Source: Artemisia argyi (taxonomy: Eukaryota; Streptophyta; Magnoliopsida; Asterales; Asteraceae). Taken from it: 64,000 nucleotides of DNA. The notes beneath the pieces were generated by a model. That model made no database searches and had not been told where the DNA came from. It saw only the letters and a program-made list of their open reading frames with translations. The DNA lies in assembly GCA_030686995.1 (NCBI GenBank), contig CM060692.1, positions 14,303,465 through 14,367,464 of the forward strand. Reading direction: 5' to 3'. The translations under genes and the position numbers were made by a program. Shown here piece by piece: positions 34,638 to 46,337 of the stretch. The stretch's first letter is position 1, and every line of letters begins with the position of its first letter.

Positions 34638-35172
34638 AAATGTCAGGAATCGTACCATGTATATTGGCATTTCTGGCTTGAAATGATTGTAAATTGGTAC
34701 TATCAATAAGGTCATTAGAGAGACTCCATGGGGACAGATTTGAGTTGTCCGAGATGCTAAAAATCTGGAGATTAGTGAGACCATGAAAAAGGTCTGAGGG
34801 GATTGAAGTAAAGTTGTTACTATCGAGTATAACTTGTTCAAGGGAAGCAAGGTGATCAGATAGTGTAAGTAAAGGACCAGATAATGAGTTTCCTTGCATA
34901 TGTAGACTTTTAAGGAAACGAAGGCTGTTGAGGTCAGATGGGAGGGTTCCAGTGAGTGATTTTTGAACAAGATTAATAGAAGTAACACTGTTGTGCCTGT
35001 CACAAGAAATTCCTTGCCAAGCACAGAAATTGTTCCCACCCCACGAGGACGGAGTAGGGAAAATGGATGTGGAAAGCTTAGCCAGGATGTCTGCATCATC
35101 AGCAGTTGAGAATGAGATAAGCAGGAAGGATGTGAGGCCTAGAATTAAGCCGCAGCAGTGGTGATAGTCCAT
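34638..35172 (-). pseudogene. RLK-4, N-terminal fragment of a TMK-like receptor
   Basis: From the ATG at 35172 the frame encodes the signal peptide, FCAWQGISC cap and the first LRRs, ending near GTIPDI, where it joins SBP-4 3' UTR sequence (shared AAT at the join). There is no transmembrane or kinase sequence. If transcribed it could only give a short secreted LRR protein with a tail read from SBP 3' UTR sequence. Confidence 0.88.
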
Positions 35173-36691
35173 TGCTTCCAAGGGTGGAGTTAGCTTGTGC
35201 TGACTATAAGGAGTACTTGGTATTACTAGCTAAAGAAGACTTTAATATGGAGGTTGAAAAATGGGCATAGCGGGTAATGGGGGTCGAAGTTGTGGAATTT
35301 TTGGTACAGATCAAAAGAGGGGTCAATTAGACTGGACCTGGACACGTTTTTCACACAAAACTTATTACTATATCTTTTCTTAATAATTAGTGTGCCATAA
35401 ATCTACTACAGCATTAAATACTTTATTACAATAATAAATGAATTTTGGGATAAACTGGTTTAAGATATGTATATAGGTATCATCATCATCATGAATCAAA
35501 GAGTATGAAATGAATTTTCTCTTATTATATAAAAGATATAAAACACGTTGTGTTAGTTATTCACAGATATGGTTTTTGCATGACCCAACAGAAGACGCTG
35601 ATTTTGTTGGATGTGCATTAAGTAGCAACATGGTGCGTTTTTTCAAGAACTCTGATGAATCATGGAGCCACGAGGGCATGACCGCACGAGGTACACATCT
35701 AATCATATACAGTATATCATATGAAAAACGGTGTAATAAACCAGATATATCCTGGAATACTGTATTTAGTCTCCATATTTTGCCCCATGAATATATCTTT
35801 AAACTTTTTGAAACTTTTCTTGACTGCAGGCATGACCTAGCCAATAAACCCAAATGAATTACAACATCGCCGACAAATATCGCAAAATTCTAACACTTCA
35901 AAGTTCAACGCAAAACCCTTACAAAGATTGCAGGCAATAAATGTTGCAAGAATGAACATAAAAGAGTAACAATAAGCAATTTTGAATAGATTCTTTAAGT
36001 ATAAAACAGGAAATTATCGTTATTGTCCCTCTATCTTAAGGCTTCATTAAAAAGGACTTATAGTTTGTAATTGTAAGGAGCTTTTGGACAGTTCATTCTA
36101 TAACTAATATTAGATACAATATCTTTAAAATTTTACAAACAGCTCCTATATATTTGGTGTTACTTAGTTACTAAAAAAAGTAACACTAATTGCAAGAAGC
36201 TATTTTTAAAATTTTAAACTTGTAATTATAACCCCTCAACAAACCATACAAGGGATTGACTAAAGAAACTAATAAAGAGATATATGATTCTTTCATAGCT
36301 TAGAGCTTCAATTATAAGTGGTTTCCGCATGCCATTTGGTTCATCAAAGCAATGGGGATGCAAAGCACATTCTCTACAAAACTACCCTCCCCTTTAGCCA
36401 TTTAGGTTTAAACAAAAAACCAAACATGTTTTCTCTAACATAGACATCACACTATAACGCAACACATAGTAATTAGATATTATGGTCTTATAATTACATT
36501 AATCTAGCTATCTTGTCTATTTTTTTTTTGTTGTTTATGGTCAAATACAAACAAATTTATATATGCACACTATCTGGCATCCACCACCAGAAATTTATAA
36601 AATTAAAATTAACCAATAACAAAAATATGATTTTCTTGAATTTATTACAACGACCTGTCTACGTGGAGTTGTATGAAATTGGTAATGTGTA

Positions 36692-36911
36692 GGCTATGTT
36701 TGGCACAAAGCTTTTTTGAGCTTTTTTGGGCAATGAGCGGTGAACAATGAACTTTTTGATTTTTAGTGTTCGTTTGGCATGAGAGCTGTGGGCTGTGCTA
36801 TTTTTTAGGAATGCTCATTTTCCCAATGCTTCTTTATGAAGCTGTGAGCTTTTTTGGCTACTGCTCACAGCTCACTGCTACTGCTCAAAGCTACTTTTGC
36901 CAAACATAGCC
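36692..36911. mobile_element. MITE with GGCTATGTTTGGC termini, copy 2
   Basis: Duplicate of 28012-28232, one T shorter and with a few substitutions. It arrived by the segmental duplication, not by a new insertion. Confidence 0.65.
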
Positions 36912-37530
36912 GTAGTGTGTACCTCATGTATTGCTTCTAAATATTTGGCAATTGGCAAATATTAAGTGGTTTTGAGATATTACTCGATTAGTCAATTAAG
37001 AGAGATAAATTTTTATGAACTTCTTATGAAACAAATGTTTGGGCTCACTCATCAAATTAGTTTGGTTGATAAAAGAAATATGTTCTTGTATTAAGATGTG
37101 GATGTGTGTACGTGCCATGTGCATACTTTTCTAGTTAAAGGGAACATGCAAATTATTGATGTGTCTAAATAGAATGGATTGGCTTATTGTTGTTGGCCCC
37201 TCATTGATATGAAAGCCAACTGGTCCACTTATCTACAAAGCCCGATAGATCCAATTTTTCTGATTGCCGAGTACCTTTTTAATCAAACTAAAAACTCAGG
37301 TTTACAAAACCTTTTCATGCTATATTAAAAACATAAAAATAATTAAAAAAAAAAAAAAAAAAAAAAAAGAAAAGAAAAACATGTACACTTTCTTGATTCA
37401 TGATAAGAGGCCAAACATTACCAAAAAATATATCATTACTATTAGGTTTTGATTTTTGAACATCCCGATAAAGTGAAAACAAGTATACGTCTTTAACAAA
37501 CATTTCGCGTACCCAAATTTTATATATTAA

Positions 37531-37610
37531 CCGAAAGTCATTCCAAATCTCGTCCCGATAGCGTACTTCCCATCAGGTGCATTCTTAACCAGATTGAAAT
37601 CAGCAACCAT
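37531..37610 (-). pseudogene. Orphan receptor-kinase fragment, copy 2
   Basis: Same fragment as 28857-28936, in the same position within copy B. Confidence 0.75.
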
Positions 37611-37653
37611 AGAACCCAAATGATTACAACGTTGCAAGATTCTAACACATTAA

Positions 37654-37993
37654 GGGCCTGTTTGGTTTGTAGATGGGGTTAGGAATTGGATTTGAATTTA
37701 GATTTTGATTTGATGTAGGAAAGAGAAAATACATTATTAAATGAATATGTTATTCTTTTATTAAGTTATATATAAATATAAAAAGAGAATGTGACAAGAA
37801 GAAAATAAAAAAAGAATATAAAATAATGAGACCCACGTGAAAGAAAATGAAATCTAAGCTCTCACATGGGATTTCTCTCTCTTCTACTATTTGGGGTTTA
37901 ATCCCATTTTTAAATCTTATGAATTCAACCAAACAAATTTTAAATGTCCCATCATATTTAAACTCAATGTTAAGTAGGGAATCAAACGGCACC
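37654..37993. mobile_element. PIF/Harbinger-type MITE, copy 2
   Basis: Same 340 bp element as 28980-29319, again flanked by TAA. Confidence 0.75.
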
Positions 37994-38124
37994 TAAAGTT
38001 CAAAGCAAAACCCTTAGAATAGTAGTAATGGTGACTTAACCCATAACCAGAACACTCTGCCGCACTAACTTTCTTTATTCTAGACCAAACACCCGTAATA
38101 GTGACCTTACCGGTAACCCAACAC

Positions 38125-38175
<51 letters not shown>

Positions 38176-38464
38176 TAAAATTTCATTAATTATTAAAAAA
38201 CATTACATAATAATTTTAATAAAATAAAAAAACATTACAATAAAAATTAATAATTTTTTCCACAAATTATTCAGCTAAGCTTAGACGAGAAACTTCTCTA
38301 CGTTACAAACTCACATGATGCAGATTGATGTCAACACCGAAAAAGGTGGACTTGCGATAAATCCAAATTTCTATGTTGACTTTGGAGCGGAACCAGATGG
38401 TCCTTGTTTGGCTCATGAAATGAGATACCCCGGTGGTGACTGCACTTCAGATATATGGATTTAA

Positions 38465-39215
38465 ACCGTAAATCTGGTCACATGAACAGACTACGAACTA
38501 AAGCTCTTCGTGTTTTACATGATTTACATATTTTAGATACATGGAATGTGAATTGTGTACTTTTAACTTGAAATAAAGGTTCCCTATTTAGTTTTATTCT
38601 CCTTGATGAATATGCATTGATTATCAGCTAAACACAAGAGACTAGCATATCTTTCTTCCCACCCATATATGAGTTTTAAAGTTTGTATGTGACCCGAATG
38701 GTTTTACTACCTGAACTGGAATTGTGGATCACAACCCCAAGTGAAATGTTTATGGTATAACTAGACAAAAAGGCTGCTAGGTCCGAAGACCTGACCCCTT
38801 GGTATTATGAAATTTTCTCTTGTAACGAAGCATACATAGAATTTTACGGGTATAAATATTTTAGAGAGGGTTCTATGTTTGTAATTATCTGCGGACTTAA
38901 AACGAAACCAAATCGACCAAACAAGTTTAAGTCCCTGTGTTTTATGTTTGTGTGCGTATTGGTTTTTCTTTAGGTCATTGTGAGAATTTCACTTGAAATA
39001 GACATATAGCATATTAACTCAACAACAAAGTGGCAGACTGATCACAGATGACCAGAGATATTCAATATACAAAAAATATATATCATTTTTAAAGAACTCA
39101 ACAAAAGTGAGAACCTGTATACGATACATTCTTCTTTCTTGGCTCGAATGTTGCTTGTTGTTGACATTTTTTCTTCAGTACCGACAATCTTGTGGACAAT
39201 ATGCGTCTAAAGAGG
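38465..39215. other. Module 3' region between SBP-5 and RLK-5
   Basis: No gene; the diverged conserved module flank (TTTTACGGGTATA, TCTATGTTTGTAATTATCTG). Confidence 0.5.
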
Positions 39216-39955
39216 CTAGAATGAGTTTGGATGAAAGATATCTAACGAGCTAGAGGTATCCTCATCAGCTTGAAGAGCTTGAGGAAGGCTGACATGGCGG
39301 CGATAATAAGTTTTTTCTTGTTCTTGTGGTAAGGGTCTCCATTGTTCAAAAAGAGGACGCAATACGTTACCAACATAACCCATGTCAGGTCTATGAAACG
39401 GTTCAACTGCAGTGCAGTGTTTTGCCAGCTCAGCCACCTTGAAGATGCTTTCAAGTGTTTCGTTATCATTAGTATTGAGGGCTCTGTCTGCGTATTTTAC
39501 CATGTTTTCCTTGGTGACAGGTACCCTTCGAAACCAGGTAGCCAGTTGACAACTCTCATATGGCATAGTTTCATCTAGTGCTTTTCGGCCAGTAATCAAC
39601 TGCGTTAAGACTACCCCAAACGAGTAAACATCCACCTTTGTTGTCACCCTCCCAGTAGCTGATTTGACCAAAATAATGTTTAAATTTTTGAACACCGCAA
39701 TTTATATAGATGATAATAACATACATAATAAAGAATACAGAAGTAGAAAAGGGAAAGTGGTAGTTCTCACCAGAATACTCTGGTGCCATATACCCGAAAG
39801 TCCCTGCCAATCTCGTCTCGATAGAGTACTTCCCATCAGGTGCATTCTTAACCAGACCGAAATCAGCAACCTTTGCTCTCATGTCATCGCCAAGAAGGAT
39901 GTTAGCCGGCTTCAAGTCTCGATGAATAAAGCTTTCTTTCATAAATTATCAAAAT

Positions 39956-40828
39956 TATGTATGAGAAAAGTTCAATGCAGAACATAAATTATCCATAGAT
40001 CAAACCACTCCATCTCAACCATTGATCTTTCTTTCATCCTACGACTTATGTTAAACATGAGCATTTAACACAAGGACAATTTTGTAATTTTATTCTACTC
40101 TCATTTACTAACTTTTTTCACTCATCTCCTCTCATTCACCTGCTATTCGATTCTCTCTCATAAAACACACACAAAACTCACCTTCAAACTGTGTGAAAAT
40201 CATGGCCACGATAACGGCAACATGCGGTGGCGCGTCACATCACGCGCCGGACTTTGATAAGTTTCAACTAAAGGCGTCGCTTATGACGAGCTGCACACTG
40301 CTGTTGAAGGAGACTGAGAAGTGGTTAAGAAGTTTCCAGGGATCGGTATTTCTGCACCAAACCCACCCACTGATTCTTCAATTTCACACACAAAGGTAGA
40401 TGCCTTTATATGTTTTTAGAATTGTTTACTGTGATTCATTTTGTGTAATGTAAGATGGGATCTATTTATATTTCTGATAATTTGTTATGCACACCAACTG
40501 TTTGATGAAAAGTTGGTTATTTGGTGTAGTGTAAGATGGGTTTAGTCTGTTAAGTGAAAGTCTGTGAGAATTTGTCATGCCCGACAACCGTTTGATGAGC
40601 AGATTGTACTTATTTATCGAGAGATTAGGAAAGGTATGGGTGTAGTGATTATAGGTTAAGAAATGTGGTTGTTAATGGTTTTAATTATCGTGTGTTTAAG
40701 AGTTATAGGGATTAGGGAACGTGGTTGTTCGAGTCAATGGAAAGAATGTCGTGTATTTATCGAGACATTAGGAAAGTATGCGTGTGAAAGTTTGTGGGAT
40801 TGTGGTTGTTCCTATGTATGAGAAAAGT
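39956..40828. other. Insert in RLK-5 flanked by a 16 bp direct repeat
   Basis: TATGTATGAGAAAAGT occurs at 39956-39971 and 40813-40828. Between them is a pyrimidine-rich leader, a short open exon and intron-like sequence with internal repeats (GTGTAAGATGGG; GAGA(G/C)ATTAGGAAAG). No terminal inverted repeats or poly(A) are seen. Confidence 0.6.
40202..40399 (+). pseudogene. Captured first exon of an unidentified gene
   Basis: A CT-rich leader (TCTCCTCTCATTCACC) precedes ATGGCC at 40202 in good plant start context. The frame encodes MATITATCGGASHHAPDFD and FQLKASLMTSCTLLLKETEK, then stops at 40397-40399, where GTAGATG could be a splice donor. Base composition is more GC-rich than the surroundings. 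I do not recognise the protein. It looks like the promoter-proximal end of a host gene copied into RLK-5. Confidence 0.4.
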
Positions 40829-41605
40829 CTGGAGATTTGTTAGACCATGAAAAAGGTCTGAGGGGATTGAAGTAAAGTTGTTACCATCAAGTATAACTTG
40901 TTCAAGGTTAGATAGAGTAGGTAAAGGACCAGACAATGAGTTTCCTTGCACAGCTAGAGTTCTAAGGTTACTAAGGCTGTTGAGGTAAGATGGGAGGGTT
41001 CCAGTGAGGTTATTATAAGACATGCTAAGATTCTGCAAATTAAAAGACAAATCAAAAAAGTGATGAATGGCACCGTATATGTTGGCTTGGTTGGCTTGAA
41101 ATGATTGTAAATTGGTACAATCAAGAAGGTCGTTAGGGAGACTCCAGGGGGACAGATTTGAGTTATCCGAGATGCTAAAAATCTCGAGATTAGTGAGACC
41201 ATAAAAAAAGTCTGATGGGATTGAAGTAAAGTTGTTACCATCGAGTATAACACGTTCAAGTAAAGTAAGGTTAAATAGAGTAGGTAAAGGACCAGAAAAT
41301 GAGTTTCCTTGAATAGCTAGAGTTCTAAGTTGATGAAGGCTATTGAGGTCAGATGGGAGGGTTCCAGTGAGGGACCTAAAAGAAAGATCGATTGTGGCAA
41401 CAAAGCGCTTCACACTGCCGTATCTAGCATACTCACAAACGATTCCACCCCAATTACAGAAATTGTTCCCATGCCACGTGGATGGGGTAGGAGAAATGGA
41501 TTTGGAAAGCTTAGCCATGATGACTGCATCATCAGCAGTTGAGAATGAGATAATGAGGAAGGATGTGAGGCCGAGAATCAAGCCGCAGCGGTGGTGATAG
41601 TCCAT

Positions 41606-41810
41606 TGTTTCCAGGGTGGAGAATCCCTGAGATAATGAGGAAGGATGTGAGGCCGAGAATCAAAGAAAATTTTAGGTAGTATTACTTCAAGTTGACTAGC
41701 TAAAGAAGACTTTACTATGTAGGTGGAAAAATGGGCATGTCGGGTAATGGGGGCCAAAGTTGTGGAATTTTTGGTACAGATCAAAAAAGGGGTCAATTAG
41801 GCTGGACGTG
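41606..41810 (+). pseudogene. SBP-6 stub (intron-4 sequence only)
   Basis: Upstream of RLK-5 the module junction is repeated (ATGTAGGTGGAAAAATGGGC, GGGTAATGGGGGCC, GGGGTCAATTAGGCTGGAC), then breaks off near 41807. No SBP exon follows. Confidence 0.7.
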
Positions 41811-42065
41811 AGAGAGGGGCGGAGGCAATGGGGTGGGTAGGCCTCCCCAACTAGCCCAATAAGTTCACAGTTATTTAGCCCAAAAGCTCAAGATAACGAT
41901 TCTGTTTCTCTTTTTTCATATACTTTTCACATGAAAAAAAAAGGCTAAACAATGCAACTGTTATTGTCATCTATAAAAAAAAATGTAGTCATTTGAGTAA
42001 CTAATAAGGTATTGAATGCTCTTTGTTACTATATTTAGTTTTCATTAATGATTAGTTGAGGACAA
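41811..42065. other. Unassigned sequence at the array's right edge
   Basis: It begins GAGAGGGGCGGAGGCAATGG, like a hAT-MITE end (compare 60720), but no partner end is found. The rest is AT-rich with no gene. Confidence 0.35.
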
Positions 42066-42111
42066 TTAGTAACAAGTGCAATACCCGTGCGTTGCACGGG
42101 TCACACTTTAA
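42066..42111 (-). mobile_element. Helitron-like 3' terminus (minus strand)
   Basis: On the minus strand the hairpin ACCCGTGCAACGCACGGGT is followed 13 bases later by CTAA then T, resembling a Helitron 3' end. The other end is not located. Confidence 0.4.
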
Positions 42112-42275
42112 ACTTTATAAATATTTTCACTAAACAAAGATTTCAACAATTAGAAACCCTGATCAAAAAATAAATAAAAACAATTGCAAACCAAATAATA
42201 TTAACGGAACATAAAGTTGAAAAAAATAACAATAAAAATAAAAAAAAATAATAAAAAAAGGACCAACATTAGTAT

Positions 42276-43782
42276 GCCGTATGTATTCAAAGTTTGATAA
42301 AAGATTTTATATGTTGTGCAACCAGTCAACTTTTACTCTTTACCTGTATCGTCATTTTTCTTACAAATAATAGTTAAACATGTTAGATATACAATGTACA
42401 GCATGAAAGTATGAGAAGAAATATTATCACAATAACCTTTATAAAGGCTTAAACATGAAGTTATAATGTTGTGTTGTGATTTTTTGGTCCTGTTATATAT
42501 CATCGATTTCTACGTGTCAAACTTATTACTGCAAATAAAAGATATATCAAACATGAGCTTATAAATAAACCATGATAAAACAACATGAAAACATACAGGT
42601 TCACAAAACCTGTATCTATGGTTGTATGAAATCAAAACCGAAAGTTATCTGTTATGTAATGAGTTCTAGTACAATATATACAATAACAATATAATGACAT
42701 GATCAAACATTATAAAGCAACATCTAACAAAGAATGCATTACCGATGATACATTTTCATTATATTTCTATTTCTTTGTTTCCTCCCTCCCCAAACCTTGC
42801 TATGAGTGTAAACCATCGAAACACACCTTGAGCTTAATATTGGCCTTTTCGTTTGGTAACTGCAATCATATAGACCATCATGCCTACAACACAAACAAAT
42901 ATATATTAAGCATTGACAACTAATTATATTGATATGAAATATTAAACCCTTACCTCGTTACCATTTATTTCCCATCATCAGACTCCTCACTTTTCATTCC
43001 TGAAATTACTTGTTTTATGTCAGATCATATGTCGTATGTATCCAAAGTTTGATAAAAGATTTTATATGTTGTTGCAACCAGTCAACTTTTACTCTTTACC
43101 TGTATCGTCATTTTTCTTACAAATAATAGTTAAACATGTTAGATATACAATGTACAGCATGCAAGTATGAGAAGAAATATTATCACAATAACCTTTATGA
43201 AGGCTTAAACATGAAGTTATAATGTTGTGTTGTGATTTTTTGGTCCTTTTATATATCATTGATTCCTACGTGTCCAAACTTTTACTGCGAATAAAAGATA
43301 TATCAAACATGATCTTATAAATAAACCATGATAAAACATGTAACATGAAAACATACAGGTTCACAAAACCTGTATCTATGGTTGTATGCAATCAAAACCG
43401 AAAGTTATCTGTTATGTAATGAGTTCTAGTACAATATATACAATAACAATATAATAACATGATCAAACATTATAAAGCAACATCTAACAAAGAATGCATT
43501 ACCAATTATACATTTTCATTATATTTCTATTTCTTTGTTTCCTCCGTCCCCAAACCTTGCAATGAGTGTAAACCAAAACACACCTTGAGCTTAATATTGG
43601 CCTTTTCGTTTGGTAACTGCAATCATATTGACCATCATGCCTACAACACAAACAAATATATATTAAGACAACTAATTATATTGATATGAAATATTAAACC
43701 CTTACCTCGTTACCATTTATTTCCCATCATCATACTCCTCAATTTTCATTCCTGAAATTACTTGTTTTATGTCAGATCATAT
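42276..43782. repeat. Tandem duplication, two ~755 bp units
   Basis: Unit 1 is 42276-43030, unit 2 is 43031-43782; both run from CGTATGTAT(T/C)CAAAGTTTG to GTCAGATCATAT. Small indels and substitutions separate them. Neither contains a convincing gene. Confidence 0.85.
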
Positions 43783-44386
43783 GAAAATATATTTTACAAA
43801 ATTGTACATGTAGCATACATGAAATTTCAAAGAAAGTAAAACATATACATATTAGTATGCTTGAATCATAAGAGATCAAAACAAATTCTCTCGCATATAC
43901 ATAGTAGAAAGCTTTGAAATTATCTCCGGTGTACACTACACAATATGAATTGAATACAAAAGGGAGATTAATTGATGGGGTTTTAGTAGATAGCGAAGGT
44001 TAAAGAAAGATCAACACAAGGAATGTTGCGGCAGTTTCGGGTATATAGGTATTATGATAAGAAACTTGAGAATAAATTCAAGATAATACTTTTGACCAAA
44101 CAATTATAAATTAAAGTTTGTTACTTTCAAGCTTATCTAATTTTGTTAATTAGCAACGTGTATCAATTGCATCAAGCATTCCAGAAAGTCAGGCACAAAG
44201 ATAAAGACAAGGTCAAATCTTAATTTAAAGGGTCAAGATTGAATATGACTTTGATCTGACCATTCTTTCTCTCTGCTCCGTCGGCAATATATATAGTAAT
44301 TTGTGTATTGTATCTTTTGAATGATTGAATTAAACCGAGTGTTTTTTCCCCATTAATGATCACGTGAATACTTGATAACTATTAGA
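43783..44386. other. Non-coding sequence
   Basis: AT-rich, with no gene or repeat structure I can support. Confidence 0.4.
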
Positions 44387-44650
44387 GTTAACTACATTTT
44401 TGGTCCTTGTGGTTTGGTGCGGATTTTACTTTTGGTCCATTTTTTTCAAAAAGTTGCGGTTTTAGTCCAAAATCGATAGTTTCATACCATTTTTAGTCCA
44501 ATTTTCTAACGAAGTTAGTTCAGTTAGTTAAGTCTAATTCTAAAGTAACAACATTAGCCCTTTAACCTAACTGTCGTTTGCAACGTTAGTCATTTATACC
44601 AAAGATCGTTTGCAACATTAGTCTTTTCAGTTAGTTAGTCATTTAAAAAA
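44387..44650. repeat. Dispersed repeat with TTTGGTCC/TTTAGTCC motifs
   Basis: Repeated phrases such as TTTTTGGTCCTTGTGG, TTTTGGTCCATTTTT and TTTTAGTCC resemble a common plant dispersed repeat and echo the GGTCC motifs of the LARD LTR. Confidence 0.4.
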
Positions 44651-44872
44651 AATTCTAAAAAAAAAATCGAAAGAAATTCTAAAAAAATGTTTTTTTTCCA
44701 AAAAAAAATAATTTGAAAAAGAAGTTTTTTTAAAAACATTTCTAATTTTTTATTCTAATAAATTTTTCTTAAAAAATCCGAAAAAAATTCTAAAAAAAAA
44801 TAATTCGGAAAAAAAAAATTTAGAAAAAGAATTTCTATTTTTTTTTCTAAAATAAAATTATTGCACTTCTTG

Positions 44873-44874
<2 letters not shown>

Positions 44875-44915
<41 letters not shown>

Positions 44916-44997
44916 GTGAAAAATAAAATAAAGTTGTAAGTGGTGGCACCCAAATAAGTAAGTTGAAGTTAGTTGGGGGGGGGGGGGGGGGGGGGGG
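44875..44997. repeat. Homopolymer tracts: poly(T) then poly(G)
   Basis: A T run ends near 44912, and 23 consecutive G occupy about 44975-44997. Their lengths may be unreliable in an assembly. Confidence 0.8.
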
Positions 44998-45409
44998 TGT
45001 TTGTAAGGGGAGGTTTGTTGAAGTGATGTGGCACCCCGTGAGGCCCAAATGAGGAGTTTTGTCTCCTCACCACGTCTAAGGCTCTGAACTATGCAGTATA
45101 CCAATCATGTAAAACACAGTGATTCATCCAACATCCACTGCATTACGGACCGGGCTGAAAAGGTTCTCAAAGCCAAGATACAAGGCCTTCTGCATTCCAC
45201 ATATCCACGAAGAATACACTTCATATAGAGCATAAGGATCAGCAAATACTTTCCTGAGGATCAAGCTGAAACTCATATTTAGACAGTATGTCCAAACACC
45301 CCTTATATAGTTATTGTTCCATTGGATTTTCATTGTAAAACCACATTTAAGTCCACTTCCTACAATTGATCAACTTTAACCACTTAGCAGACTTTTTAAC
45401 TTTCAAACA

Positions 45410-46337
45410 GAGTAATTGTAGTTTTATCTTTTCCATTATAATCTTCCTTAAAGCTTCTTCATCCATTTATGCACCAGTAAACAACCTGGTGTTCCTTTCC
45501 TTCCATATGTAGTACACTGCGGTTGCCAATACTATTCTCAGCATGACACTTCTAATAGTATTGTTACAAGGGCCATTTGCAACTTGTACTTTAAGATTCT
45601 CCCAGGTATCAGAAAGCCCATGACACTCCATTTTCTTCTTATGTTCCCCTCATATACTCTTTGAATAATCACATTCAAAGAATAAATGGTTATGGGAATC
45701 ACTTATCTTTTTGCACAAGGAGCACTTCATTCCAGTATCATTGTTCCATACCATGATTTTGTCTTAAGTCTGCAACTTACCCCTTATTGCCATCCTAGGA
45801 TTGCACTGTTCCTGTTAACAGGAAGGTACTGAAGTTTAGTTTTTTTCACTTGCACACCTTTTTCAACTTGTTTCTTACCTTTTTCCACCGGAAAACCCTC
45901 ATCATTAGTCTCCATAGGACGTTTAGGCACCTCTTTAACCGTTTTAGGGCACGAGTCGTATGAGTGACCAAAAATCTTGCAAGTGGAGCAACGAGGCCTC
46001 CATTCATATTCAACTTTCACCTTCTCACACTTATACTCCTTACCATCAAAGTAGAAACAGCTACTATGACTGATTCTTTGAATTCAACCTCGAATGTAGG
46101 AAGAGGTATATGAACTTCTACTACATGACTCACTACACATTGTACTAGTGTATGAGTCTAGCATTAGAAGATTACAAATTGTTGATGCAATTACAATTAA
46201 ACCATCAGCAGTAAATGCAGGAAGAGGTATATCATGCAACTTGACCCACACGGGGATACTCGTGTAGTTTTCCTTTGTTAAGATAGATGATGGAGTCCAC
46301 TTATCAAGGTTAATAGGGACGGTTCTTATCATCCAAG
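45410..46337 (-). pseudogene. Internally deleted LINE: ORF1 end joined to RT zinc-binding end
   Basis: Reading leftward, 46337-46084 encodes a DUF4283-like stretch (MIRTVPINLDKW, IPVWVKLHDIPL). Then 46020-45784 encodes a CCHC knuckle RCSTCKIFGHSYDSCPK. Immediately after, 45790-45420 encodes the zinc-binding end of a LINE reverse transcriptase (MKCSLCKKISDSHNHLFFEC) with stops and frameshifts. The endonuclease and reverse transcriptase are missing. Confidence 0.7.

Larger units (their letters stand above)
35072..38337. repeat. Young segmental duplication, copy B
   Basis: Counterpart of 26392-29660. Here the left side continues into the rest of RLK-4, while copy A is cut by the retrotransposon. 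Confidence 0.85.
35240..38464 (+). pseudogene. SBP-5, selenium-binding protein remnant
   Basis: Twin of SBP-3: exon 5 at 35567-35674 followed by the same GGCATGACCGCACGAG anomaly, no exon 6, and an internally deleted exon 7 (about 38260-38464). The ATG of ATGATTCAGC seen in SBP-3 is ATT here. Confidence 0.85.
39216..41605 (-). pseudogene. RLK-5, receptor kinase split by foreign sequence
   Basis: Exon 2 (39216-39658) is open to IFHPNSF. The end of exon 1 (39771 to about 39937) covers [10 protein letters not shown] to APEYS and then stops abruptly. Foreign sequence fills about 39938-40828. The N-terminal part (about 40829-41605, ATG at 41605) encodes the signal peptide and LRRs. The remaining LRRs, transmembrane helix and kinase N-lobe are lost. 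The LRR part has an internal duplication: NNLTGTLP continues into a second copy of the SLSNLRTLA..NNFTSIPSD block already present upstream. Confidence 0.88.

Noticed and set aside
41815..41850. A second hAT MITE at the array edge
   Set aside because: Only one terminus-like sequence is visible, without a matching end or target duplication.
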